Shown here in pieces: positions 33,575-44,350 of a stretch of 64,000 nt of DNA. The notes below the pieces were generated by a model. It had not been told where the DNA came from. It saw nothing but the letters and a program-made list of their open reading frames with translations, and did no database searches. The stretch covers positions 149,985,584-150,049,583 of the forward strand of contig OY720634.1 of assembly GCA_963169105.1 (NCBI GenBank), read 5' to 3'. The DNA comes from Ceriagrion tenellum. Lineage: Eukaryota > Arthropoda > Insecta > Odonata > Coenagrionidae. The translations under genes and the position numbers were made by a program. Every line of letters begins with the position of its first letter. Position 1 is the first letter of the stretch.

Positions 33575-34242
33575 ATTTTTCTTATTTGAGGCAAAGAGAC
33601 GTGCGAATGCTGGAAGGAAAGTGGTCGGTAGCATGTGGAGCATATCAAGGAATGAGTGCCTGTCTAAGGAAGAGAAAATCGCCGTGTACAAAAGTGTACT
33701 TCTCCCCACTTTTTTGTATGGTAGTGAAACATGAGTATGTCAGGATTGACATAAGAGTACACTAAACGCCGTGGATATGAGTTATCTGAGGAGTGTTTCC
33801 TGCAAAAGTAGGTTGGATAGGGTCAGGAATGAGTGGATAATAAATGAGTGCGGGTTAGATGCTCCAGTAATGGACATATATGAAAGGAGGTTACTTCGTT
33901 GGTTTGGTCATGTTAAGAGAATGGATGAGAGTCGATACGAAACAGATATATAATAGTGAAATGAATGGTGAGAATGGTAGAAGTAGGCCAAGAAAGTTGT
34001 GGTTGAATGTGGTTGAGAAAATTCTTAGGAGGAGGAATATTAGGAATCTTAAAAACAGGAGGGCGTGTATGAAGCAGTGTGTGGGGGTAAATGAAGCAAA
34101 AGAGGTTTGCAAGGATGGATCAGTATGGAGGAAATTATTGAAGCAGAGTTAGGTGTATAAATATGTATTTATGAGTGAAAATTAGTGACTCTGCCTACCC
34201 CGGAGGGGAACGGCGTGATTGTTATGTATGAAGGTATGTATT
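33575..34242 (+). mobile_element. LINE C-terminal fragment with natural 3' end
   Basis: Plus-strand blocks: RANAGRKVVGSMWSI, NECLSKEEKIAVYKSVLLPT and FLYGSET (33600-33732), a TGA where Trp is expected, then AVDMSYLRSVSCKSRLDRVR, NEWIINECGLDAPVMDIYER, RLLRWFGHVKRMDESR (to about 33935), and, after a one-base frame change near 33940, QIYNSEMNGENGRSRPRKLW and a basic tail to the natural stop at 34150-34152. A short 3' region (CTGCCTACCCCGGAGGGGAA) and a TGTATGAAGGTATGTA tail close the element. This tail domain (lYGsEtW...RLLRW-GHV-RM) is distinct in sequence from the RTE copies at 36.2 kb, so it is a separate family. The reverse transcriptase is missing. Confidence 0.85.
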
Positions 34243-35159
34243 GATTCACAAAAATAAAATCACCTTCCTTTGGGAGACCAGGTATACCTCGGGAAAAAAG
34301 AAAATACATAAATCGGTATAGGTAAGATTACGTGAGATACGTTCACCTATGTCTTGTGCACTTTATTGCCATGAGGCATGATTTTTCTGTGGGGCATTAA
34401 GTAATTACTTTTATTCGAATTACCGAACGATGTTGATTTTACGATTCGAATCACCAGGAGACATTCATAGAACGGCGTGTTCTTCGTCGAAGACTGTTTT
34501 TCATTAGTGAGTTCGAAGACAGACCCTGTCTATCTCCCTCTTACTTCCCCAACGTCGGGTCATACACGGACATTCATGTCGCTATGTGGCCATGGTATCT
34601 ATATCTTTAGTTATCCCCACCTTAGTCCTTCTCTCATTCCGTCCAAAATCGTTTTCTTCACTTTTCCAACATTCTCTCCTATTGAAGCCTTCGTGGATCC
34701 CCGCTCTTGGATTATTAGAGCTATGTGATGTGAGCCGGTCGCTAGAAACGTTTAAGAGGGCCTGTGAGACGTATGAGTGAAATTCTTAGTAAAAATCCAT
34801 TCGCCTTGACTGCGATCCATGCTTTTCTTGTAGTAATCCTCAACGGGAACTTAAATATCCAGTAATGTGAGCATTGAAGTCAGAGATTGTCAGAAACCAG
34901 AATCGGTAGAACATTCATATTCCAATTAACTTCCCTTTCTCTTCCAGTAAATTCAACATTTCTTCAATCGTCTCAACTCTCAACCAAAATCACCAACTCT
35001 GTATTTCTCTAAATTTGCATCTCATGACTTTCCAATGTAACGCATTTCTATTTCTTGGGGATTAAATCACTATACCATATATCATTTCGTGAAATAGATT
35101 TTTCCCACAATACTTGCTGTCCCTAGTGTCATGCAAACATCAACCATGGGGCAAGCGCA
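34243..35159. other. Unassigned stretch
   Basis: AT-moderate DNA. Plus frames at 34477-34780 lack known domains. Confidence 0.4.
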
Positions 35160-35725
35160 TGTTTTATGAGTATCCGATATTATGCCGCCGCTAGGATGGA
35201 AATGGAGTCGAAGACCTATGGCCCAACACTACTTGACCGGATATCGTACACGTATTCAGCTTATTTTTTTTATAAATATTGGTCCAAGCAAGGGAGGAGA
35301 AGCGAGTGCTTCGCCTCCGGAGTCCCCGTCCAAATCTATCTCCCGAGAAATCTCTGGAGCCGAAACAAGCGCTCCGGCACTCCCCACATCTCCCCCGTTA
35401 TTTCCTCCGAACGGGGAAGGAACTCGGACTTAATATCGATTAGCGAAATTGCTCCTCGCAGAGATTAGAGGAAGATCCAGTTCCCCGCGTCGCCCTCCTC
35501 CGTACTCTCACATTATACCGAAAGACGCCCCCCTTTACCTCCCCCCCCTCCCATCGAGTACAACAGTGCTCGCGTATTCCATCCCTCACTCCCCCTCTGG
35601 ACCAAAATGATGATGGAGTGGAGAGAGAGAAGGGGAGGGGGAGGTCTGCGGAGGATTTCCCGCGGGGGCTGAGAGGGGGGACAAGGGGCTAGGGCCTTCT
35701 TCTTTCTCTTCTCGACTCAGGGGAA
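35160..35725. other. GC-rich island, C runs then G runs
   Basis: Balanced-to-GC-rich DNA with strand-asymmetric blocks (C-rich at 35500-35600, G-rich at 35620-35690). Two overlapping plus frames (35166-35468, 35182-35433) have no recognised protein. Possible promoter-associated region. Confidence 0.4.
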
Positions 35726-35964
35726 AACTACTATTTTGTGGAGTGTAATTTCATGCGAGCACGTCCAAAGACTTCAGATGGCTCTGTCCAATGGAAGTCA
35801 AAACTAACACTGAGATACACATTTTTATTTACTTTGCTCCAAAAAATCATGCTTCCGGTGATGATACATGAGTTACCTATTGAAAAACAAAGTCAAGGTA
35901 CAAAATATGCTGATTATTCCACGAAAATATTTTTATCACATTTGTCCACGCATAGAAGCCGATT

Positions 35965-36155
35965 GGTCGTTCAATCCTAAGATTGGTTGACTGTAGTCCT
36001 CCACCCTTCCCTATCTAATGCTAGTTCCCCTACCTACTGGTATCTCTCCCTGTGTAATTATGCCTCTGGGGTCTTTTCCCTCTATTTTTCCTTCAACTAA
36101 GTTTCTCACAAACCCATTGTATCTTAGGGTGAGTCCCATCCATCTGGTTCAATCA
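35965..36155 (-). mobile_element. RTE-like LINE 3' end (minus strand)
   Basis: On the minus strand this reads TRWMGLTLRYNGFVRNLVEG, KIEGKDPRG, then decayed coding sequence ending in the CCAATCTTAGGATTGAAC 3' signature. It is the same protein segment (TRWIGH-LRHNGFV-NIIEGK) as in the plus copy at 36560-36640, in opposite orientation. Confidence 0.8.
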
Positions 36156-36159
36156 CGGG

Positions 36160-36897
36160 AGTTATGATTTATTCATAAAGTAGCTAAGTACATAAGAAGA
36201 ACTTCTTGATGAAGCTGTTTTCTTCACCGATCTCGTAAGTTTCATAACGTGGGACGGAAGAAGTACAACGGACATCCAGTGGAGAATAGCACAAGCTAAG
36301 AAGGCGTCCATTGGAAAAAGACAACTTCTGTGCTCGAATGAGATAGGACTACAAACCAGGAAACAGTATGTGAAAACATTCATGTGGAGCGTAGCACTCT
36401 CTGGACTGGAAGAATGGACCATTGGAAAAGCTGACCGGAAGAGATTCGAAACCTAGTGCTGGAGAATGGTGGAGATAAAATGAGCGGACAAAATAAGAAA
36501 TGATGAAGTGTACAGAAGGGTAGAAGAGGAAAGGACCATATGGAATACCATACAGAAAAGAAGAACTAGATGAATTGGACGCTCCCTGAGACATAATGGA
36601 TTTGTGAAGAACATAATTGGAGGCAAAGTAATAGGGAGAAGTCCCCAGAGGAAGACCCAGGAATAAGTTCATGGACTAAATTAAGAGGGAAGTACATAAT
36701 AAGATATACCAGGATGTAAGGGATCTAGCATTAAACAGGGAAGGGCGGAGGGCTGAAGTTAACCAATCTTGGGATTGAACAACCCAAGATGATGAAAGGA
36801 AGAGCTAGGTACTAGAAAGTAAGAGAACTAGCATTAGAAAGGAAAGATGGAGGGGTGCAGCCAACCTATTTGAATGACCAATGATGATGAAGAAATC
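36160..36897 (+). mobile_element. RTE-like LINE C-terminal half with duplicated 3' end
   Basis: Plus-strand blocks: WDGRSTTDIQWRIAQAKKAS, IGKRQLLCSNEIGLQTRKQY, VKTFMWSVALSGLEEWTIGK (36250-36430; WSValyG-EtWT), CWRMVEIK, stop, ADKIRNDEVYRRVEEERTIW, NTIQKRRTR, stop, IGRSLRHNGFVKNIIGGKVI (to about 36640), then a decayed tail. The 3' end AACCAATCTTGGGATTGAAC lies at 36757-36780. The last ~75 bp occur twice in tandem (36717-36797 and 36819-36891), each containing CTAGCATTA-A-GG and a GATGATGAA end. Several nonsense codons (CAR/TGG to stop) mark it as old. Confidence 0.85.
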
Positions 36898-37990
36898 AGG
36901 GGTAACTAACCTATATTTTTTACTCAATTCTCAGGACGTATCGCTTCTTATAAATAGTTTTCATTTGAAAGCTTAGTATATATTACCATTCAAATTGATG
37001 TTTTTTTCCTGATGTAATCCAAGCAGTTTCCATATGAGCCCATGTTGAAATTTCCACTTTCAACGCTGAATGACAGTAAAACTAGCCTGGGAACCCTCTT
37101 TGTTTTTCTTCTCAGTTTATAAAAAAAAGTTAAAGATCCTATATTTGAGGATTCGGAATTTCTAGAAAAAGTGACCTTGAGAGCAGAACCACCTTAAGCT
37201 ACGAAGTTTATACAGGAAATTTCCGCAGTGTCATAGTTTAGTTACAATGAAGCACCAAAAATGCTACACTCAAGTAGGAACTCGAAAAATGGGCCATTTT
37301 TCCGCGCTGAACTAAGTGTTACCCACCAGATATCAGTATTTTACGCAGTTATCAACAAAGAATTGAGTAAGCTATAATTTGATGTAGAGACAGCAGGAAT
37401 AGCATTTCTAGTTTTGCAGATATTGCGCTTCTAACTGGGGTTACACAATTTTGAAACGGACAGTAGACGAGTCCTGTGTAAGCGAGTAAGTGTGTGTGGA
37501 GTGCGGGATGGGCAAGCGAGTAAACGAAGTGCAAGGGGATTCTGCTGCTCTCTGCTCCTCCTCACAAAAGTCTCCGCGGGGTGCCAAGAATTCGGAATGA
37601 GATTGCTTCGTCGCCGAGGCTGAGTGGAAGGCAAGTGGAAAGAAGGGATAAATGGAGTGTGGGAAAAAGGACGGGGCGAAGGGAGAGTGTTTCGGTGGAC
37701 TCGGGAGGAGAATGAGTCGGAGGGGGGAGAGAGAACACGAATTTAGGGAAACGCTCCGAGATTCCGGAATGGCGTCGTGTTCCTCTGATCCCTGCCCAGG
37801 AGGAAACGTAGCCCTCCGATCCTATCTTGCTATGTTGCTCTTACATTACGCTCACTTAATGGGCTCATCTGAAAATAATTCACGGTTTCGGCCGATATCT
37901 TGAGGAAAAGTACAGGTGATGATGGGAAGTAAAAAAAAAAGGTTTCAGAGTATTTCGTTTTGGGGTTACACGCTGGGACGCTTGCGATTG
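36898..37990. other. Unassigned, with a GC-richer part
   Basis: AT-rich to about 37430, then a purine-rich, GC-richer block at 37500-37800 with uninformative frames on both strands. Confidence 0.4.
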
Positions 37991-38247
37991 CATCAATATC
38001 TCTATGTCTGACAGACGCTAGAAAATAAGAGAGACACAGTGTCGGACAGATAGGTACAAGAACTCGTTCTTTCTGTGAACAATAAGTGATCACAATAGAA
38101 ATTAAGCTTACTAAACACACCCCTATAATTCATGTCACCATTTCATCTCCAAAAAAAACTTACACCTTTACACGGCTGGTGACCTAACACCCCCTGCCAC
38201 ACGCCCATGCGGCGGCTCGCGGGGTATTATGTAGATGTAGATGTAGA
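37991..38247 (+). mobile_element. CR1/Jockey-like LINE, 5'-truncated (copy 3)
   Basis: In one frame it reads SDRR, stop, KIRETQCRTDRYKNSFF, stop, TISDHN, the C-terminus of a CR1/Jockey-group protein (usual YKNSFFPRTI--WN). A ~100-bp 3' region follows with the ACACCCCCTGCCACACGCCC and ATGCGGCGGCTCGC signature, and a (GATGTA) tail at 38230-38246. Same family as 8497, 18985 and 61075. Confidence 0.85.
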
Positions 38248-40139
38248 ATATAAGAACTGAAAAAATGAGCTGAGCGCAGCCACTATCCTTTCTTGCAAAT
38301 GCCTCCTTACTGTGGCGTTATCATTCCTTAGCTGTGGCTCGACAGCCTCATCAGCAGAGTGTTCTGCCCCTGGGGTTTTTCAACGGAGCTCTAATTTAAA
38401 ATGGGCCTGAAGATACATTTGAGATAAAGCCTGGGGGACTACGGCGCCATCCACTCCTGTCTGCCTGCTCCTTGCATTCCTTTCCTCTCCAATTCATCAC
38501 AAATGCCTGTGAATTAGCTGAAGCTAATAGGAAGGGAAGATTTATGTGCTCTTAGTCAACCGTACTGGAGATTTTCAATAGCTCAAGCTTTTTCATAAAA
38601 GTTTTCCACGGAAAATATCAATTATGCTCGTCACGCAAAACCCTCGGTTAATTTAGAGATGTGAAACTGTCCATAGTCCTCGCCATAAAAATCTGTGTAG
38701 TTCTAAATCAATCCGCCTTTATTCCGGGGAATATCTCTACAATGTTACCGCTATAGTTCTGTATGAGCATTAAACGGCTCTGATGATTAATTTTGTTAAA
38801 AGGGTGAAGGTAAAGAAAAACCACGGGTTAATGCCCTATTTTATATCTGATTAAAGATAGCGGCAAATCGACCTATCCTTTTGATGCTAACTGAGAGTAA
38901 GGGTAGAGTATATTACTTCACGCTGTATTTGATGAGGGTTTTTTCGATTGAAAATCGTATTAACATCGGTTTCCATAACGATACACTATAATTCACTTAA
39001 GGTATTGGAATTGGACCTTAGTAGATATTCTGGTATAGCGATTTAGTGGGCCGCTTCCGACTGCTAATTGTTCTCACTATTGGTCAACTCTTCACTAATT
39101 ACATTGCAAGGCCAAACACTTTTCAGGCGATTCGGAAGTTAGATTTTATCCCTCGAATAAATATAAAAGGTGAAAAAAACCGCTGAGTATTCAGAAGTAT
39201 ACACTGACCCCCAAATGAGCACCTGGGATCTGTGAGAAGCATGAATTTAGGCCCAAGGTGGTACTATTCAATTATGAAATGAAATTTTCGATAAAAACAA
39301 TGGAAAATTCCCATGATCCTTGGCGGATTTGAATGGTGAGAAGTTAGTCTCTGAATAATTTTAAAAGAAAAGAATAAGCCAGCTGTAAACCTTCTACATC
39401 TACTTGTGTCTTGTGAAGCGATATAAGTTGATTTTAAATAATTTTATTCGCATGATTCTGTGATGCTCCGATTAAAAAAAATACCTCAAATCTCTTTAAA
39501 AACTATAATGACTGAATGAGTCAAAACAAATCATTCAACCATTTTATTAAATTGAGTTAAAAAATCCTACTTTCGCGAATAACATGCTTCAGCTACTGAA
39601 ATCCAAAATTAAGACACAAAATAGAACGATTATTCCTAAAATATATTTTCTGTGTACACTCGTTACAGACAGATGGCCAACGGAACACCATCCATATGGT
39701 ATCGCCACATTTTGACTTCAATAACATCCGTAATGCGCTATTAACTTGAAAAATTAGGTGGGAAGATGCAACGATTTTTTTTATTTTTAATCAATATCAG
39801 GGGAGCAATCTCTTCTTATTAACAAGGTTCGGTGAATATAGCATAAATATTACATGGAAAAATACTATTTATCCCGAGTTTATTCTATTTCCGTATCAAA
39901 CAAAATATGATATCAAGTTCAATTAGCGACAAAAACAGCGTGGGAATGAACAAATTTGGTGGCCATATCATGTTTTTACACAATTATCCAGAATATGAAT
40001 TTAATGATATTTATGTCCTTAAACTGTAATACCATCTTTATGAGCGCCCTAACAAAGAGTCGCTCGGTGATTCTTATTTCGCTCACAGGAAATGGAAACT
40101 GAAACTTCTACCGCAGGCTCATTCGTGGGAAGTAGTTAC
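38248..40139. other. Unassigned AT-rich region
   Basis: About 1.9 kb without ORFs of note, repeats with partners in the window, or element ends. Confidence 0.45.
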
Positions 40140-40625
40140 GCAGTCCTTTTTTCCCTCGTCTCTCACTTCCCACTTCTGCATCTCCGTGCACCACTCTCCC
40201 TTGGCCTCTGACGGCGCCGGTGCTACTGCACCCGCCTCCGCACCCGCAACACTCATCCGCCCTCACACCCCCAACATCCACAACTCACGCCCCAACGCAA
40301 CGCTCCATATTGCCCTTCCCCGTCCCACTCGTTTATCCACCCCCTATCCGCCTCTTCCCCACAATCTCCCGTTTCTATGGGAACACCGGCCACCACCCAC
40401 CCACCCTCTCTTTCATTTTCATCCCCCTCACTCTTTCTCTCTCTCTCACCAACCTCTTCGAGTGGATTCCTGTTCGTCCCATCCCCCGCTCTTCCCCGGC
40501 CGTCCTCCGGGCAAATAATTTTTCCTTCCCAGCCAAATAAAACACCTTTCGAGGATTTACATCCTCTTCGCCCGCACTCGCTCTCTCAACTCTCTGTGTT
40601 CGTCCGAAGCAGAGTTTGCAACTCG
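40140..40625. other. Pyrimidine-rich GC block
   Basis: Strongly C/T-biased on the plus strand with many CCC and CTCTC runs (40300-40460). The frames are Pro/Ser/His-rich artefacts on both strands. No domain, splice structure or repeat partner was seen. Confidence 0.45.
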
Positions 40626-41337
40626 TAAATACCCAGTGTAGCAGGACCACCAAATACTCGTGACGGAAAAGCATCGCTGCCTCCACAGCAAGTTAGTGGC
40701 ACTGTGGTTTCTGATACCTATTTGATGTTCTCATACCAGAGTTAACTTGGAGGACGGATCATAAATATTACGTTTTTTGTTAATTTGATGGTCTTCCATT
40801 GCCACTTCATTACAGACACTGATAAAGAACACCACTTAAAGATAAAATAATGTAGATGTTACCGTAGGATAATATTTAAATAGAAGGTAAAAACTGAATG
40901 GCAAGAATCGTACCATACATTTTTTAAAAATGTATCAGCTGACAGTGTATTCCCTGCCACATACGTTGATGCTCTATAGAAATATTTTTCTCTCTACATT
41001 GTTGCCTTAATGAAATAATACCAGTTGACTAAGTTAAAATTGTTACTTATTATTGTTAAAAAAAGGTGGCATGATTTTTCCTTATATAAACTTTTAAATT
41101 TTATGATCATATTCTGCGTACTGTTATAATTAAGGTGTAGAGTAAATTGGACAGGTTATAGCTAGTATTCAGTTAATTTTACAATCATGTGGGAGAGAAA
41201 TCGTGGAAACAAATAATTATATTAACGTATCTCTTTGTTTGCGCTTTTTTACAATAATTAAATATGTAATTATAGTGCTTCATTGATGTTATTAAAATGC
41301 TTAGGTTAATAAATTCGAGAAATACCGTTCATGAGTT
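40626..41337. other. AT-rich unassigned stretch
   Basis: Low-GC DNA; nothing recognised. Confidence 0.45.
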
Positions 41338-41430
41338 CTAACAATATTCCTCGTCAGGTACATATCTAATATATCTGACGAGGAATATTGTTAGCCCTAT
41401 TAGAGGAATATTGTTAGTTAGTCAGAGGAA
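41338..41430. repeat. Perfect 20-bp inverted repeat plus tandem motif
   Basis: CTAACAATATTCCTCGTCAG at 41338-41357 and its exact complement at 41375-41394 flank 17 bp. The right arm's end, GAGGAATATTGTTAG, is repeated at about 41402-41416 and, with one change, at about 41423-41437. Confidence 0.9.
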
Positions 41431-42371
41431 TATTATTAGATTGATTAAAATATCAGCGTCGGGATTTAAATATGTTTCTTCTGTATATAAAGATGATACG
41501 TTCATTGCCAGTAACGCATAGTAATCTTAAAATACTCTTAAAATCACCGGTAACTCACTCTAAATCATCCTCTCCAAAAATTTTTCTGATCAAAGGCGCT
41601 TTTAACAGCTCGCATCTCAACTTTCAGACCGTAAAAATAAACGGTGAACATTTCAACCGCCATTTTAACCCAATGTTAGCACATTTCGATAAAATTTTAC
41701 TGCCGCAAAATATCACAAAAGCTCGGTTCAATCGATTAAATTTACAATAATTCGTATACTTGTCACTTTTGGGTACAAGAATATATAATGCACTCGTAAT
41801 TGGGAAATTTTTCTTTTGAACTCCACCATTTTTTGGGGAGAAATACATTCTGCCAATCAAAGTGCAAGCTCTTAGGTCGCCTGGGAGTATCCAAAATTAT
41901 GTGCGTGGGAGACCCAGCGTTAAGAGGCTTTTATATCCCTGGAACGCATGAAGTCTCGTTCGGATAGCCTGTCGCGTTGTCTGTCGAATTACGCCTTCGG
42001 AGAATGCAGAGTAATAGGTTAATGCCCACCTCTCAAGATCAGTCGCGTCGCCATAATCCCCTCAATAAGAATCATGGCCATAAATTTTTTCGTTCCTCCT
42101 CATTCCCTCGTGGACACGTCATTGCGTTCACACTCGGACAGCAGCCTGACCCCCAACCCACCTCATCTGATCCCCCTTAAACTGACCCCCTCTCTACCCC
42201 AAATCCCCACGCCTCCATCCAACGCATCCCCAGCTTCCACCGCTGTCATATTTTATCGTCCAGGAACGCATTATACTCCAACCAGACAGCCATCTTCCAA
42301 GCACTTTCTATTGCCACACAATAGTAAAACTCATGAAAATGTGAGAGGCTAACGCTTGCGCACATGCCGAT
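41431..42371. other. Unassigned stretch
   Basis: Contains C-rich DNA at 42130-42240 with Pro/Ser-rich frames. No gene recognised. Confidence 0.4.
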
Positions 42372-42421
42372 ACTCAAAAGACGCCTCCCCAATCAGTCTT
42401 TCCGTCGCCCTCATTCTACGG
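42372..42421 (+). repeat. Short dispersed repeat T, copy 1
   Basis: ACTCAAAAGACGCCTCCC followed by AGTC-TT-CGT---CCTCA and TCTACGG aligns to 44301-44350 over about 50 bp (roughly 75%). Confidence 0.65.
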
Positions 42422-42510
42422 CAGGGTTTCCCAACCAGAGGTGTGCGGACCCCTAAGGGGTGCAAGAAAGCATTCCATGGGGTGAGAGATACCATTTCAA
42501 TTTCGATGTT
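42422..42510 (+). mobile_element. hAT-like terminal sequence (one end only)
   Basis: CAGGGTTTCCCAACCAGAGG at 42422 followed by GTGTGCGGACCCCTAAGGGG strongly resembles hAT ends (CAGGGGTTCTCAACC...GGACCCCT). It begins exactly where repeat T stops matching its partner, as expected if inserted there. No matching right end was found, so it is probably truncated. Confidence 0.5.
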
Positions 42511-43065
42511 TACATTTTGTAGAAAAGTACAAGTTATAATTCTCTGCAATATTATCTCCTTTCTCGAATGATTAATTTCTCTTGATTATTAAAAAATGGG
42601 GATACAAATTTTTTTGGTCACATCTTTATTTTTCCTTAAATAAATAATTACTAAATTATCAAATTTATTCATTTACCTAAGTTAAATAAAATTTGTTGCT
42701 TGCTCTTCACCCACCCGGCCTAGTCTACCCTGCAGGTGTGCTTAAATGCAGGCGATCGTCCACACACATATCAAATCTACCTCAGCGCTACCTAGTGATT
42801 CTGGAAAGAAATTTGCATCAGTTCACTATTCGTCTTCATTTAGGCATTTCTGTGTATATATCCGCATAAACTATAGTAAAAGAAGAATAACACCTGCGCA
42901 ATCACTTAAATCCTAATATTAATGCTGAAAAAATATCTACGATGTGTATTGGTTCGGCCTTTCAATGACGAAGCCTCGAGCAAATATCTATGAAATACTC
43001 CCGATATCATACCAGCCCGCTTAAATAGGGGGGCCCGGGTCCACTCAAGCAGACCTCATAATTAA
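42511..43065. other. Unassigned stretch
   Basis: AT-rich sequence, possibly the body of the truncated hAT-like element; no coding signal. Confidence 0.35.
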
Positions 43066-43100
43066 CAGTAGAATGCCCGAAGGCGTCATTTCGACTCCTC
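43066..43100 (+). repeat. piggyBac-like terminal repeat, copy 1, after TTAA
   Basis: CAGTAGAATGCCCGAAGGCG then TCATTTCGAC directly follows TTAA (43062-43065), the piggyBac target site. It matches the repeats at 43244 and (inverted) 44164. Confidence 0.5.
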
Positions 43101-43243
43101 CGCCCGGAAAAATAGTGACTATTTTATATGTTTCACTGTCTAAGTCATTTCCTATCATGACTGCTCGTAAATGTCACTGTGATACGCGGTGTGAAAAGTT
43201 TAGAGCACTAAGTTTCACATTGTTAAAGTAAATTACAAATTTA

Positions 43244-44199
43244 CCCAGAACGCCCGTGAGGCGTCAAATCGACTCCGTCATACAGATAGCGTAGGCGATT
43301 ATTACTCCTGAGTGCTATAAACTGCTACAAATTGCCTTGGAGGAGTATTTTCGATATGTGCTCATCATTCTGAGGACGCCGCACTGTCTCATTCTCTCTC
43401 CACATCGCCCTGCCTACTCCCCCTCCTTACCCCCCCCCCCACCGGTCCACCTAATGCCATCGCGACTCCCTGTCGTGGGGTGATATACCATGTGAGGGGC
43501 TAGAAGTGTGGAAGGGATGGAAATCAGATTGTTGAGAGGTGGACAGTCAGCCTGCCAAGTACATGCTGTACATCCTCGATACATGTCGGAGATGTGAGTG
43601 GAAAAAGAGCGACGGAAGTCGAAAAAACGTAAAATGGATCCAGATATTCGTACCACTTTAATCCCAAGATAAATCAAGGCGTTAATTTCAAAGTTCTTTT
43701 TTTGCCCTTATCCCGGTAAAAATAGCTATTTCAGATAGGATGATTATGTCTCAGTTATCAAAAAACGCAAGCATATGCACATACGGTCTATTTTATTAGC
43801 ATTAAACAGGGAAAAATTTTCCGATGACCCTTGTCAGCATGGACGTAACATCGAATCAGACGTAAATCGAAACGACGCATACCGATGACTTACTGTACAT
43901 GCTCCTCTTACTCTCCCATTATTCAAGCAGTCGATTGGCCTCCATTGGAGTCAATCAATTTTATATTGCGATGATGGCACGAAGAAAACGGTTGGCAATC
44001 AAGGAAATAGTCGGTTTAGCATGCTCTAGAGATTTAATTATTGTTGCTTGTCTTTAACGGCTGAAAAAGTGTACGATATCGTTGAAAATAAACAAAGATG
44101 TGCATACAATGCTCTAAGTTATGCCATATTGATTTTTCATCGGGAAAAATTAATTTCTCTTTGGTAAAGTCGAAATGACGCCCCACGGGCGTTCCAGGG
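43244..44199. mobile_element. Candidate piggyBac-like MITE (about 955 bp)
   Basis: The left end CCCAGAACGCCCGTGAGGCG (then TCAAATCGAC) at 43244 and the right end, read on the minus strand, CCCTGGAACGCCCGTGGGGC (then GTCATTTCGAC) from 44199 form imperfect ~30-bp terminal inverted repeats. A CCC start with a GGCGTCATTTCGAC-like motif is typical of piggyBac-related ends. Flanks are TTTA and AAGT rather than TTAA, so the target duplication is degraded or the boundaries belong to two nested elements. The interior has only short frames and no DDD transposase motif. Confidence 0.5.
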
Positions 44200-44300
44200 A
44201 AGTGACAAAGTCTAGTGCTAAGTGGTGAGAGGGCGTCTGAACGGCGTAGTGAATGGTGAATATAAATGCATACTTAAGTGGTCTGTATGGACGTGGAAAT

Positions 44301-44350
44301 AGTCAAAAGACGCCTCCCAGTTTAGTCGTTTCGGTATCCTCACTCTACGG
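44301..44350 (+). repeat. Short dispersed repeat T, copy 2
   Basis: Partner of 42372-42421: GTCAAAAGACGCCTCCC, TTAGTCGTTTCGGTATCCTC, ACTCTACGG. It continues without the hAT-like end found after copy 1. Confidence 0.65.
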
